Below, piece by piece: positions 23,757 through 38,400 of a stretch of 64,000 nt of DNA; position 1 is the first letter of the stretch; every line of letters begins with the position of its first letter. The stretch is from Sipunculus nudus (taxonomy: Eukaryota > Annelida > Sipuncula > Golfingiida > Sipunculidae), in NCBI GenBank assembly GCA_026874595.1, contig CM049319.1, forward strand, positions 69,501 to 133,500, given 5' to 3'. The translations under genes were made by a program, and so were the position numbers. Below the pieces are notes generated by a model, which did not search any database, was not told where the DNA came from, and was given only the letters and a program-made list of their open reading frames with translations.

Positions 23757-25998
23757 GAGACATGTTAGTAGTTATTGAAACAGATTGCATATTGAGACAT
23801 ATAAGCAGTCATTGAGACACTTTTCGTATTGAGACATACAAGCAGTTATTGAGACATTTTGCATTTTGAGACATGTAAGCAGTTATTGAGATATTTTGCG
23901 TATTGAGACATGTAAGCAGTTATTGAGACATTTTGCATATTGAGACATGTAAGCAGTTATTGAGACATTTTGCATGTTGAGACATGTAAGCAGTTATTGA
24001 TATATTTTGCGCATTGAGATATTTAAGCAGTTATTGAGACATTTTGCATATTGAGACATGTAAGCAGATATTGAGACATTTTGCGTATTGAGACATGTAA
24101 GCAGATATTGAGACATTTTGCGTATTGAGAAATTTAAGCAGTTATTGAGACATTTTGCATATTGAGACATGTAAGCAGTTATTGAGATATTTTGCGTATT
24201 GAGACATGTAAGCAGATATTGAGACATTTTGCGTTTTGAGAAATTTAGGCAGTTATTGAGACATTTTGCATATTGAGACATGTATACAGTTATTGAGATA
24301 TTTTGCGTATTGAGACATATAAGCAGTTATTGAGATATTTTGCGTATTGAGACATGTAAGCAGTTATTGAGATATTTTGCGTATTGAGACATGTAAGCAG
24401 ATATTGAGACATTTTGGGTATTGAGAAATTTTAGCAGTTATTGAGACATTTTGCATATTGAGACATGTAAGCAGTTATTGAGATATTTTGCGTATTGAGA
24501 CATATAAGCAGTTATTGAGATATTTTGCGTATTGAGACATGTAAGCAGTTATTGAGATATTTTGCGTATTGAGACATGTAAGCAGATATTGAGACATTTT
24601 GGGTATTGAGAAATTTAAGCAGTTATTGAGACATTTTGCATATTGAGACATGTAAGCAGTTATTGAGATATTTTGCGTATTGAGACATGTAAGCAGATAT
24701 TGAGACATTTTGCGTATTGAGAAATTTAAGCAGTTATTGAGACATTTTGCATTTTGAGACATGTAAGCAGTTATTGAGATATTTTGCGTATTGTGACATG
24801 TAAGCAGTTATTGAGACATTTTGCATATTGAGACATGTAAGCAGTTATTGAGACATTTTGCATGTTGAGACATGTAAGCAGTTATTGAGATATTTTGCGT
24901 ATTGAGACATGTAAGCAGTTATTGAGACATTTTGCATATTGAGACATGTAAGCAGTTATTGAGACATTTTGCATGTTGAGACATGTAAGCAGTTATTGAT
25001 ATATTTTGCGCATTGAGATATTTAAGCAGATATTGAGACATTTTTCGTATTGAGACATGTAAGCAGATAATTGAGACATTTTGCATATTGAGACATGTAA
25101 GCAGTTTTTGAGATATTTTGCGTATTGAGACATGTAAGCAGTTATTGAGACATTTTGCGTATTGAGAAATTTAAGCAGTTATTGAGACATTTTGCGTATT
25201 GAGAAATTTAAGCAGTTATTGAGATATTTTGCATGTTGAGACATGTAAGCAGTTATTGAGATATTTTGCGTATTGAGACATGTAAGCAGTTATTGAGACA
25301 TTTTGCATATTGAGACATACAAGCAGTTATTGATATATTTTGCGCATTGAGATATTTAAGCAGTTATTGAGACATTTTGCATATTGAGACATGTAAGCAG
25401 ATATTGAGACATTCTGCGTATTGAGAAATTTTAGCAGTTATTGAGACATTTTGCATTTTGAGACATGTAAGCAGTTATTGAGATATTTTGCGTATTGAGA
25501 CATGTAAGCAGTTATTAAGACATTTTGCATATTGAGACATGTAAGCAGTTATTGAGACATTTTGCATGTTGAGACATGTAAGCAGTTATTGATATATTTT
25601 GCGCATTGAGATATTTAAGCAGTTATTGAGACATTTTGCATATTGAGACATGTAAGCAGATATTGAGACATTTTGCGTATTGAGAAATTTAAGCAGTTAT
25701 TGAGACATTTTGCATATTGAGACATGTAAGCAATCATTGAGATATTTTGCATATTGGGACATGCAAGCAGCTATTGAGACATTTTGCATACTGAGACATG
25801 TAAGCAGTTATTGAGACATTTTGCATGTTGAGACATGTAAACAGTTATTGATATATTTTGCGCATTGAGACATTTAAGCAGTTATTGAGGTATTTTGCAT
25901 ATTGAGACATGTAAGCAGATATTGAGACATTTTGCATATTCAGACATTTAAGCAGATATTGAGACATTTTGCATACTGAGACATGTAAGCAGTTATTC
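23757..25998. repeat. 37-bp satellite array A, about 60 copies
   Basis: The consensus joins two related halves, ATTGAGACATGTAAGCAGTT (20 bp) and ATTGAGATATTTTGCGT (17 bp), both starting ATTGAGA. The array is continuous without spacers. A variant marked by GAGAAATTT recurs at multiples of 37 bp, showing higher-order structure. Several 65-95-codon Met/Ser/Gln/Asn-rich frames on the minus strand are by-products of the repeat. Confidence 0.95.
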
Positions 25999-26984
25999 TT
26001 GTACTTCTGCATTATGATTGTAAATTTAATTAATTTCCTTCCATTGATAAATGTTGATCTAAACATAACAGTGATATATCTATTATCTGATTAAAGGTAT
26101 ATTTATCGTGTCTCTTCGTAAAGTAACGTATATTTTACAAAGCGTAGTCAGAGACCACAAATCTCCGCCAAGATGATCCTCATCAAACTGTGCCGTGCCC
26201 CACACAGCTGTCCCAGTTGAACAACCGCATCTCAAGTCACGTTCATAGACGCCCATAATACCTATAAATAACTCTATCATAATGAATTAGTTGTATGTTA
26301 CAATGGGATAGCAGTGGCCGATCCAGAAAAAAAATTAAGGGGAAAGGGGTTGAACGCTTAGAGTGGAGCTCGCATGATGAAGTCGCATAGCCGTCTATTG
26401 GTAGGGTGTGGGAGGTGGGGACCCCATAACAAAGTGAGGGTTAGTACGATGATTAGGAAATAAAATTCCAGCTTTCTTTAAGTGCAAAAATTAGACATTT
26501 TTTGTTTCCTAGAAGTTTAATGTAAGGGGGAATTTTTTTTTAATATAATAAAAACCTTCATTAGTTCATGTATTTCTTCAGACCGTGCACCATGGTGACA
26601 ATGTATGTCTTGCATTTACTTCACGTCAATATTGAAACATATTTTTAACTTAAACCCGTTGTGCATGTTCATGAATTGTGTCTATCTTTTAAAACAGAAT
26701 CATGAATATTTACTTGTTGTGCTTGGCTGCTTTCAGAACATTCAGATTCCATGATGTTAACATCCATTGATACATATATAAAAAGCATGTATAAATATTA
26801 ATACAACGTTGCAATTACTCAATTATACCGATTAAGGGATGTTCTTTCTCTTGAATTTATTAAATTGGTGGCATTTTCAAAGAAAATTTCTTAAAGAAGG
26901 AACACAATTGATGAGTATTATCACAGATCTTAGATCTATTACAGCTGTATTTGTCAAGTTTGTACACGGTTAATGACAATGATT
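25999..26984. other. Spacer between satellite arrays
   Basis: It contains a probable fragment of a dispersed repeat at about 26312-26420 (GTGGCCGATCCAGAAAAAAA followed by a G-rich stretch), related to copies near 44236 and 54150. No gene was recognised. Confidence 0.4.
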
Positions 26985-27226
26985 AAGGCCCGTTCACATT
27001 GAACGCTGCGCTGCCTTGTAAAAACATGTTGAGTACATGCAAATACGCTACAGTGTTTACACCAAACGCAGCGGTGCGCCGCGCTGCGCAGCAATGCAAA
27101 GCCAAGCTGAAACAAAGTTCAACTTACTCTGCTTTGGAGCAACGCAAAAATGCCCAGCCGTTTTATTATTCGCAGCGCTGCACAGCGCAGCGCAGCGAAG
27201 AGTTCAGTACGTGTGGACGGGCCTTT
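26985..27226. mobile_element. Small inverted-repeat element (MITE-like), ~240 bp
   Basis: The left end AGGCCCGTTCACATTGAACG and the reverse complement of the right end (AGGCCCGTCCACACGTACTG) form terminal inverted repeats. Both flanks carry TTA, a possible 3-bp target duplication. The interior is unusually GC-rich with CGCTGCGCAGCG-type palindromes. Overlapping 94-codon frames across it are not genes. Confidence 0.7.
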
Positions 27227-27589
27227 ACTGTCGCCTTCTGTCTACCAGAGACCGGACATGGGATTGTGAAATATCAAGTGTGACTGCGCTGTCAGACGTT
27301 CACAAGACCTTCAAATCTTGAAAAAGTGATAAATACATCAAAAACATGAAGTACTCGAATAGTAATCGATCATCGGTTTCAATTTTAATCGTCGAAAATG
27401 GTTTACAAACGATTCCAAACTCAAAACGATTATCACTCGCGTGAATTATAAACTACTATTTCTTCTAGTACCACGCAAGCAACCATAGGGTGTTGAACTG
27501 CAGTTAAAGACAGTGTTGGTTCATACCTCCATAAATTTTCAACGTAGATATATTTATTAAGTTTTGTAATCAGTGCTGAAAGAGGAAGA

Positions 27590-29935
27590 GAGATTCTGTC
27601 TGCTTAACGTGCTCTACTTCATATACATGTGTCACTTTGTTTAAAGTACTTTACTTTATATACATGTGTTCCTCTGTTAACGTACTCTACCTAAAATACG
27701 TGTCTCCCTCTGTTTAACGTACTCTAAATTTCATGTTTGTGTCCCACTACTTAGCGTACTCTACTTTGTATACGTGTGTCCCTCTGTTTTATGTACTCTA
27801 CTTTATATACATGTGTCCCTCTGTTTTATGTACTCTACTTTATTTACATGTGTCCCTCTGTTTTATGTACTCTACTTTATATACATGTGTCCCTCTGTTT
27901 TATGTACTCTACTTTATTTACATGTGTCCCTCTGTTTTATGTACTCCACTTTATATACATGTGTCCCACTTTTTAACGTACTCTACTTTATATGCCTGTG
28001 TCCCACTGTTTAACGTACTCTACTTTATATGCCTCTGTCTCTCTGTATAGCGTACTCTACTTTATATGCCTCTGTCTATCTGTATAACGTACTCTACTTT
28101 ATATGCCTGTCTCTCTCTGTGTAAAGTGCCCTACTTTATATGCCTGTCTCTCTCTGTATAACGTACTCTACTTTATATGCCTGTGTCTCTCTGTATAACG
28201 TATTCTACTTTATATGCCTCTGTCTCTCTGTATAACGTACTCTACTTTATATGCCTGTCTCTCTCTGTATAGCGTACTCTTCTTTATATGCCTCTGTCTC
28301 TCTGTATAACGTACTCTACTTTATATGCCTGTCTCTCTCTGTATAACGTACTCTACTTTATATGCCTCTGTCTCTCTGTATAACGTACTCTACTTTATAT
28401 GCCTGTCTCTCTCTGTATAGCGTACTCTACTTTATATGCCTCTGTCTCTCTGTATAACATACTCTACTTTATATACCTGTGTCCCTCTGTTTAACGTACT
28501 CTACTTTATATGCCTCTGTCTCTCTGTATAACGTACTCTACTTTATATGCCTGTCTCTCTCTGTATAACGTACTCTTCTTTATATGCCTCTGTCTCTCTG
28601 TATAACGTACTCTACTTTATATGCCTGTCTCTCTCTGTATAACGTACTCTACTTTATATGCCTGTCTCTCTGTATAACATACTCTACTTTATATGCTTTT
28701 CCTCTCTGTATAACGTACTCTACTTTATATGCCTCTGTCTCTCTGTATAATGACTCTACTTTATATGCCTCTGTCTCTCTGTATAACGTACTCTACTTTA
28801 TATGCCTGTCTCTCTCTGTATAACGTACTCTACTTTATATGCCTGTCTCTCTCTGTATAACATACTCTACTTTATATGCTTTTCCTCTCTGTATAACGTA
28901 CTCTACTTTATATGCCTCTGTCTCTCTGTATAATGACTCTACTTTATATGCCTCTGTCTCTCTGTATAACGTACTCTACTTTATATGCCTGTCTCTCTCT
29001 GTATAGCGTACTCTACTTTATATGCCTCTGTCTCTCTGTATAACGTATTCTACTTTATATGCCTGTGTCTCTCTGTATAGCGTACTCTACTTTATATGCC
29101 TGCGTCTCTCTGTATAACGTATTCTACTTTATATGCCTGTGTCTCTCTGTATAACGTACTCTACTTTATATGCCTGTGTCTCTCTGTATAACGTACTCTA
29201 CTTTATATGCCTGTGTCTCTCTGTATAACGTACTCTACTTTATATACCTGTGTCCCTCTGTTTAACGTACTCTACTTTATATGCCTGTCTCTCTCTGTAT
29301 AGCGTCCTCTCTGTCTCTCTGTATAACGTACTCTACTTTATATGCCTCTGTCTCTCTGTATAGCGTACTCTACTTTATATGCCTCTGTCTCTCTGTATAA
29401 CGTACTCTACTTTATATGCCTCTGTCTCTGTATAACGTACTCTACTTTATATGCCTGTCTCTCTCTGTATAGCGTACTCTACTTTATATGCCTCTTTCTC
29501 TCTGTATAACGTACTCTACTTTATATGCCTGTCTCTCTCTGTATAGCGTACTCTACTTTATATGCCTCTGTCCCTCTGTATAACGTACTCTACTTTATAT
29601 GCCTCTGTCTCTCTGTATAACGTACTCTACTTTATATGCCTGTCTCTCTCTGTGTAGCGTACTCTACTTTATATGCCTCTGTCCCTCTGTATAACGTACT
29701 CTACTTTATATGCCTCTGTCTCTCTGTATAACGTACTCTACTTTATATGCCTGTCTCTCTCTGTATAGCGTACTCTACTTTATATGCCTCTGTCCCTCTG
29801 TATAACGTACTCTACTTTATATGCCTGTGTCTCTTTCTGTATAACGTACTCTACTTTATATGCCTGTCTCACTCTGTATAACGTACTCTACTTTATATGC
29901 CTGTGTCTCTTTCTGTATAACGTACTCTACTCCCA
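27590..29935. repeat. 37-bp satellite array B, about 63 copies
   Basis: The unit TAACGTACTCTACTTTATAT plus GCCTGTCTCTCTCTGTA is 37 bp. Units at the left end diverge (ATACATGTGTCCCTCTGTTT type), and some copies lose 1-4 bases. The strand is pyrimidine-rich. It has no sequence relation to array A beyond the same unit length. Repetitive Cys/Leu/Tyr-rich frames here are not genes. Confidence 0.95.
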
Positions 29936-30267
29936 CATTTTTTTCAGACCTACGGACCTTTTAATAGGTTTTGTCATTAGTCCTGCTGGGTTAGACCCCC
30001 ACAATGTACCCGTCAATCATTGTTTCAACGGAGGCTAGTAGAATACTACCAACTCCACTCTTTGCCCGATTTGTGTTTGTGTGTTTTTTTTTTCCACACT
30101 ATATCTCCAAACTCTCTCAATAAATTAAAAAAATATAAATAAATGTTGATCTGAATATGGATCTTATCTGACGAACCGTTAGTTTTGAAATACAAAGAAT
30201 CGATTGAGTGGCTCCTGATGGTTGACGTGTCGGGCGGATGAGGAACCAGACCAAGGTACTGAGGAAA

Positions 30268-30585
30268 GTATGCTCTGTAAGCCAAGTATGCTCTGTAAGC
30301 CAAGACTGCTCTGTAAGCCAAGTATGCTCTGTAAGCCAAGTATGCTCTGTAAGCCAAGTATGCTCTGTAAGGCAAGTATGCTCTGTAAGCCAAGTATGCT
30401 CTGTAAGCCAAGTATGCTCTGTAAGCCAAGTATGCTCTGTAAGCCAAGTATGCTCTGTAAGCCAAGTATGCTCTGTAAGCCAAGTATGCTCTGTAAGCCA
30501 AGTATGCTCTGTAAGCCAAGTATGCTCTGTAAGGCAAGAGCCAAGTATGCTCTGTAAGCCAAGTATGCTCTGTAAGCCACAAATT
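30268..30585. repeat. 18-bp minisatellite, about 17 copies
   Basis: Units of GTATGCTCTGTAAGCCAA repeat with very few changes. Since 18 is divisible by three and the unit has stop-free frames on both strands, several 110-180-codon frames cross it. They are not supported as genes. The high copy identity suggests recent expansion. Confidence 0.95.
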
Positions 30586-33510
<2,925 letters not shown>

Positions 33511-34960
33511 TGTCACGCGCCGTCGGTCGATCTGGCCCATCGGCCGATGAGTTAGCGCCAACGGTGGTTTGTGATAGGTTTGCGCCAAACCCCTCCATCG
33601 ATATTGGAGTTCACACTTAACAAAAAGTATACACTATATCATGTATTATTTCTTTTTTTTATATAATAAAATAGGCATTAAGATAATAGAATGATGAGGT
33701 AACCTATGAAATTAAAACAAATGTTAACTTACCACTAAAATGGCTGATGAATCACACCTTTAGATGATACAGAGTACAGCTAAACTCAATTTTCCGTTTA
33801 TAATACTTATATGTTATTTTACACATGTGCATCTGTAATCTCTCTTAGGTCCAACTAGAATATCGTTATCCTATGTGCTGCTGTTGAAATTTATTTTTTT
33901 TTTACAAACTCTTTTATTGGTTAAGCTCCCTATTTTTTTCGTGCAGTAGCTGCTGAACACATATGTAGTTAATGGACACATGTTTCCTTAATATGAATGT
34001 ATTAAGTATTTACCACAGATTACGTGTTTCAAGTCTTCTTATTTATTCATTTATTTTTATAAATGTTCTTATTAGATGAATGAGCATGCAGCGAGTCAAA
34101 AGTCAATTTTATATATAATACTAAAATAACACTGTACCTCCCCCTCCATCCCCACTATAATGACCATTATACTCCCGAGATCTTGTACAGTTTATAAAAC
34201 GAACTAGCTTTTGTTATTATCAAATATAGATTGAAATATTTATTTAACCCTAAACTTAATAGGAAATGGATGGCATCACTGAAAATCGGACATGAAAATA
34301 TTTTGATTGTTTGATCTGGAGCATGAATGAATATCGTTACACTGAACTGCTATGAGCATCTCCTTAGAGAATACATAACGAATTTAGACATGCCTACAGG
34401 AAACAATCATTCTGGTAATTTGAATGTCCCTTATTTTTGTTGTAAATATAAGTTTTAATATAAGCAGCAGTTTTTGTAAAATGTATATACATAAGATGCA
34501 TATAAATATCCCACCCCGATAAAAAAACATGATCCGCAGTGTTTCCTACAAGTATTTTCTTTACTTTTTATCTGACTTTACTTTTATATTATTTGAAACA
34601 TGTTTTATCCACTTAAACTATAAATGATATGCATTATCAGCATTGAAACCCCTAAATATGGAATGAAACACCTTTGCGCAGTTAGCTCTATAGTTCTATC
34701 ATGCAACACCTATAATAGTGCAAAACACCTTATGTATAGGCAATACCACGGTGGGAAGATTCAGGCGAATTAACCCTAATCAATCACAAGGTTAGAAGGT
34801 TTTCACTTAGAAATTTGAAAAAATTGCGTCTTCTTTTTGTATTTTTTTCACGAAGTTATTAAATATGAAAGCACATCGGCCGACGGTTTGCCCATCAGAG
34901 GATCGGCCGCTGGCGCAAGCCAATCGGCCGATGGGTCAGATAGACCGATGGTGCATGACA
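33511..34960. mobile_element. Non-autonomous TIR transposon, 1,450 bp
   Basis: The left end TGTCACGCGCCGTCGGTCGA and the reverse complement of the right end (TGTCATGCACCATCGGTCTA) match, and the match continues through CCCATCGGCCGAT to GCGCCA, about 50 bp. Short CATCGGCCGATG-type motifs recur near both ends. Both flanks are TATATA, compatible with a target duplication though the surroundings are TA-rich. The interior has no coding frame, so it would need transposase from elsewhere. Confidence 0.8.
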
Positions 34961-34966
34961 TATATA

Positions 34967-35347
34967 GAGAGAGAGAGAGAAAAAAAAAGAGTGAGAGAGA
35001 GATTGATTAGATAGATAGGGATGGACGGAGCGCACACTTTGTCGACCCCTATGCCGGCCCCTTAATATACCCCTGCTTCATAACATATAAACATTATATG
35101 TGTCCCCGTTCACGCTCATAAAGGGTCAAATTCGACGTATATTTTGCTGTAAAGTATATACGAAAACTGATACTTAATGGCAGACAACCAGAAAATATTC
35201 TGGATGCCAAGTATCAAATGTTGTATTAAAGGAAATCATGTTTATACATAACACATAGACTGTTGAAGTGGATTGAAAATGGATACTATGATTACCTCTT
35301 ATATTGTGGTAACCCTATCTTGCTGTTTTACATATATATATATATAT
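34967..35347. other. Spacer, (GA)n tract only
   Basis: A (GA)n/A-rich tract at 34967-35005 is followed by sequence without recognised features. Confidence 0.5.
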
Positions 35348-35515
35348 ACATTATTGATAATAATGGAAAGACAAATAATAAATGAAGCAAACCAGAACAG
35401 GAATCATGCGTTGAGTTTGAAATATGTATATATATATATATACATTATTGATAATAATGGAAAGACAAATAATAAATGAAGCAAACCAGAACAGGAATCA
35501 TGCGTTGAGTTTGAA

Positions 35516-35540
<25 letters not shown>
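35340..35540. repeat. Two tandem ~95-bp copies with (TA)n borders
   Basis: The block beginning CATTATTGATAATAATGGAA and ending GCGTTGAGTTTGAA occurs at about 35348 and 35443 nearly identically. Each copy is followed by a (TA)n tract, so slippage or unequal exchange between the tracts is the likely origin. Confidence 0.9.
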
Positions 35541-35552
<12 letters not shown>

Positions 35553-35560
35553 AACAGAGG

Positions 35561-35679
35561 AATCAAATTTTGTCAGGCATTTTTACTACAACGTAGTTCG
35601 TGCTGCGTGTTGCACTAATCAGGTGAGACTGCCCGATTGAAATCGACGTTGTAGTAAAAATGACTGACAAAATTTGATT
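35561..35679. repeat. Long hairpin: 34-bp arms, 51-bp loop
   Basis: The arms at 35561-35594 and 35646-35679 are reverse complements with one mismatch (ATTTTTACTACAACGT against ACGTTGTAGTAAAAAT, extended by AATCAAATTTTGTCAG). The loop is less AT-rich than the surroundings. It could be a foldback transposon end pair or a transcribed hairpin. Confidence 0.85.
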
Positions 35680-35764
35680 TCTTTGTTTATGTAACTTTAA
35701 GCTCTGGTGTCATACCATAGGGCACTTAAGTAGTTGTTTATTCCTGTAAACCATTAGATTAATT

Positions 35765-35796
<32 letters not shown>

Positions 35797-36170
35797 AGTG
35801 TGTAATAATAAAGAGAACAGCTCTTCCCATTTTGGATGACAAGGTATAATATACAAACACATGCACCCAATGTAGCTTGCATGTTTGGACAATACATCTG
35901 TTTCTTGATCATACAAGTACAAATATCAAACTAAACAGATCAGACAAAACACGTACACTGTGGTCAGGTGGTACACGGTGGGAAGCTGTGGACCGTGACA
36001 GTACCACATGTACGAAAGCATGAGTACTGCCTGAACAAATATATAACCAGTAGGCCTGGGGCCTGTATAATCTCAAACGTATACGCCTACTCACACACGT
36101 GTAATTAGGGATTTGTGATTTATAAAAGGTGATCACCCAGGAATATCTATATACTCGTAGAAACCGGACG

Positions 36171-36215
<45 letters not shown>

Positions 36216-36334
36216 GTTAATTCTATTTATGTAAATAACATAAACATATATACAATGCATCTGAGATTTTATGTAGGTCACAAAAAATACCAGGGTCAAT
36301 ATAAGCAGCACGGATTAACACATTAATATAGCAT

Positions 36335-36386
<52 letters not shown>

Positions 36387-37254
36387 TAACTTTCGGTTTT
36401 CTTGTGACCACATATCCTTATGCTGTCATAGCGAATGCATTTCCTATGTCACATGCAGAAGGGAAGAAGAGTCGGGTGGTTGATGTACCAGGCGTCCTTA
36501 CGGCTTGCGTGTGGCCATGAACTGACATTTTGCGGTTACACACCGACTGAACATTTCTCAGGCAAATAAAGTTAACTAATTAATGGAGCGAGCCATACTT
36601 AAAAAGTCATTACTAATTTTGCCAACTTAGTCCGGTATACTTTTAAACGCGCCGAATAAGAAATTTCAGTATATATCTTAGTTCAACCTTTCTGACCCTT
36701 TTGTTGTCACCGCTGAGGAAATAACGTTGCATTAATATGGAGCGTATCGTACTTGAATAGTAACTGTACATGCTGTAATAATACCAGTCCCCGGTTATAT
36801 ATTGAAACGTGTTACACCAAATTAACCAGCTCCTTCAAAGATATAATCTCCCATATTAAAAACTGACTTTCCAACACTTCATGAAAATAAAGAAGGATAC
36901 TTTTTAGTATATATAAATATCAGAGCTGTAACGATTTATTTTTCACGATAGATAGATATCGCAATAATTTTTTTTTCAGTATATTATACACAATACGACA
37001 CCAATATATTAAATAATAATTGAGAATTTTTCTTGTAAATATAGAAAAATAAATAAGCTTACTCTCCTCAGATTCATTTAAAAATCATTAAACTTGATTT
37101 ACAAACGATCAGACAATAACAAAATGCCGTCCAGCTCGCTTTCGATACGTGGACAATATTTGATTATCTGACGAAAAGCGACACCCAACTTTGCAATGAG
37201 ATAATCCTGAAATAGAACAGTATATAGAAACAAAACAAAGGTCAACATTTTTAA
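35680..37254. other. Gene-free region with long (TA)n tracts
   Basis: (TA)n(TG)n occurs at about 35765-35800, and (TA)n at 36173-36214 and 36337-36385. No gene was recognised. Ile/Tyr-rich open frames come from the TA tracts. Confidence 0.55.
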
Positions 37255-37722
37255 GAGTAATGTGATGGCAGTTTTATTGTATGGATCAGAGACATGTAAA
37301 TGACGGAAGGAGTTGCAAATAAAATGGACATATTTCAAAGAAGATTCTTTAGAGGACTTCTCAAATACATTAGCCAACACTAATAAGCAATCAACTTTAT
37401 AAGAACACAGGCACTCTAGAAGCAAGTAAAATGGTTAAACAAAAACGCTGGAAATAGATAAGGCATGTACTTAGAGTTTAGACGGATAGAGATCATAACG
37501 CCAAAATAGCACTGACGAGGAAACCAGAAGGAAAAGGGAAGAAAGGCAGACCAAGAGTTACCTGGAGAAGACTGGTAGAGAAAGAGAAATATGAGATGGG
37601 ATGGTGCAGCTGGCAACAAGCAACAACTACAGCCAAAGACCGGGACAAATGGCGGACGTATTTGTACGGCCTTATACACCAAGATGGGTGTGAAGACGAA
37701 ATATTTAATTAAGTAATAATAA
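37255..37722 (+). mobile_element. LINE 3' end with C-terminal ORF2 remnant
   Basis: In one frame from about 37268 the translation has AVLLYGSETCK, a common motif of the non-LTR reverse transcriptase C-terminal part. From about 37485 to the TAA at 37710-37712 it reads KIALTRKPEGKGKKGRPRVT, WRRLVEKEK and AKDRDKWRTYLYGL, the typical tail of such proteins. Frames shift in between, and the 5' part is missing, as in the usual 5'-truncated insertions. A TAATAATAAT tail follows. Confidence 0.8.
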
Positions 37723-38084
37723 TGTCAGACACACACAGAAGCTAGCTGTAAGAGAATTATTAATTAATCGAGTGAATAAAATAGTGAATTTGCTACACTC
37801 AAGAACCCTTACTTAACTGAACAAAGCCCCTTTTCTATAAGGGATATTGAGTTTAAAAATTGATTACGAATATTATCAATTTGGCAAGCTGCTTATTGAA
37901 ACGTGTTACATCTAATTGTTACTGCATCAAGACAATAGACACCTCCGTGAGTCAAGTCCACATACGCCTGACATCAGATGACGCTAATTAAACCGTTCAC
38001 AATAATTACTGTCCATTAACAACAGTTTATGGTAGCCCGATTGTCATTGAGGATTGTTACATCCCGCTGTGAATATGTTAATTA
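37723..38084. other. Spacer between LINE fragment and TIR element
   Basis: AT-rich sequence, nothing recognised. Confidence 0.5.
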
Positions 38085-38100
38085 CACTCTAAAAATGGAT

Positions 38101-38385
38101 CGGTTAAATTCAACCAAAAAATTGGTTGAAATCAACCGGTCTTCTCGGTTGATATGTGTCCAACCAATTAACCGGTTGATTTCAACCGATACCAATTGGT
38201 TGATTTTTCAACCAATATTTTTGGTTGAAATCAACCATGTGACTGGTTGAAATCAACCATGTGATTGGTTGAAATCAACCAACAATAATGGTTGAAAACA
38301 ACCAATACTGAATCAACCAATTTGATTCAGATGACCATATTGGTTAAAATCAACCAAGAAAATTGGTTAAGAAGGAACCAACTGA
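38101..38385. repeat. Left subterminal palindromic repeats
   Basis: About 12-15 copies of GGTTGAAATCAACC or its variants occur, spaced irregularly by 3-12 bp. Each is close to self-complementary. The array begins right after the terminal inverted repeat. Confidence 0.85.
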
Positions 38386-38400
38386 ATACCCTAGCAAAAT

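Noticed and set aside
23757-25998. CRISPR-like array of 37-bp repeats
   Set aside because: Repeats are directly contiguous with no unique spacers, and the genome is animal. It is a satellite.
27733-30038. Cys/Leu/Tyr-rich repetitive proteins in array B
   Set aside because: The frames follow the satellite unit and shift with its indels. They have no independent coding evidence.
38029-38250. 73-codon plus-strand frame rich in Asn/Arg/Leu
   Set aside because: It runs through the subterminal palindromic repeats of the 9-kb TIR element and has no other support.
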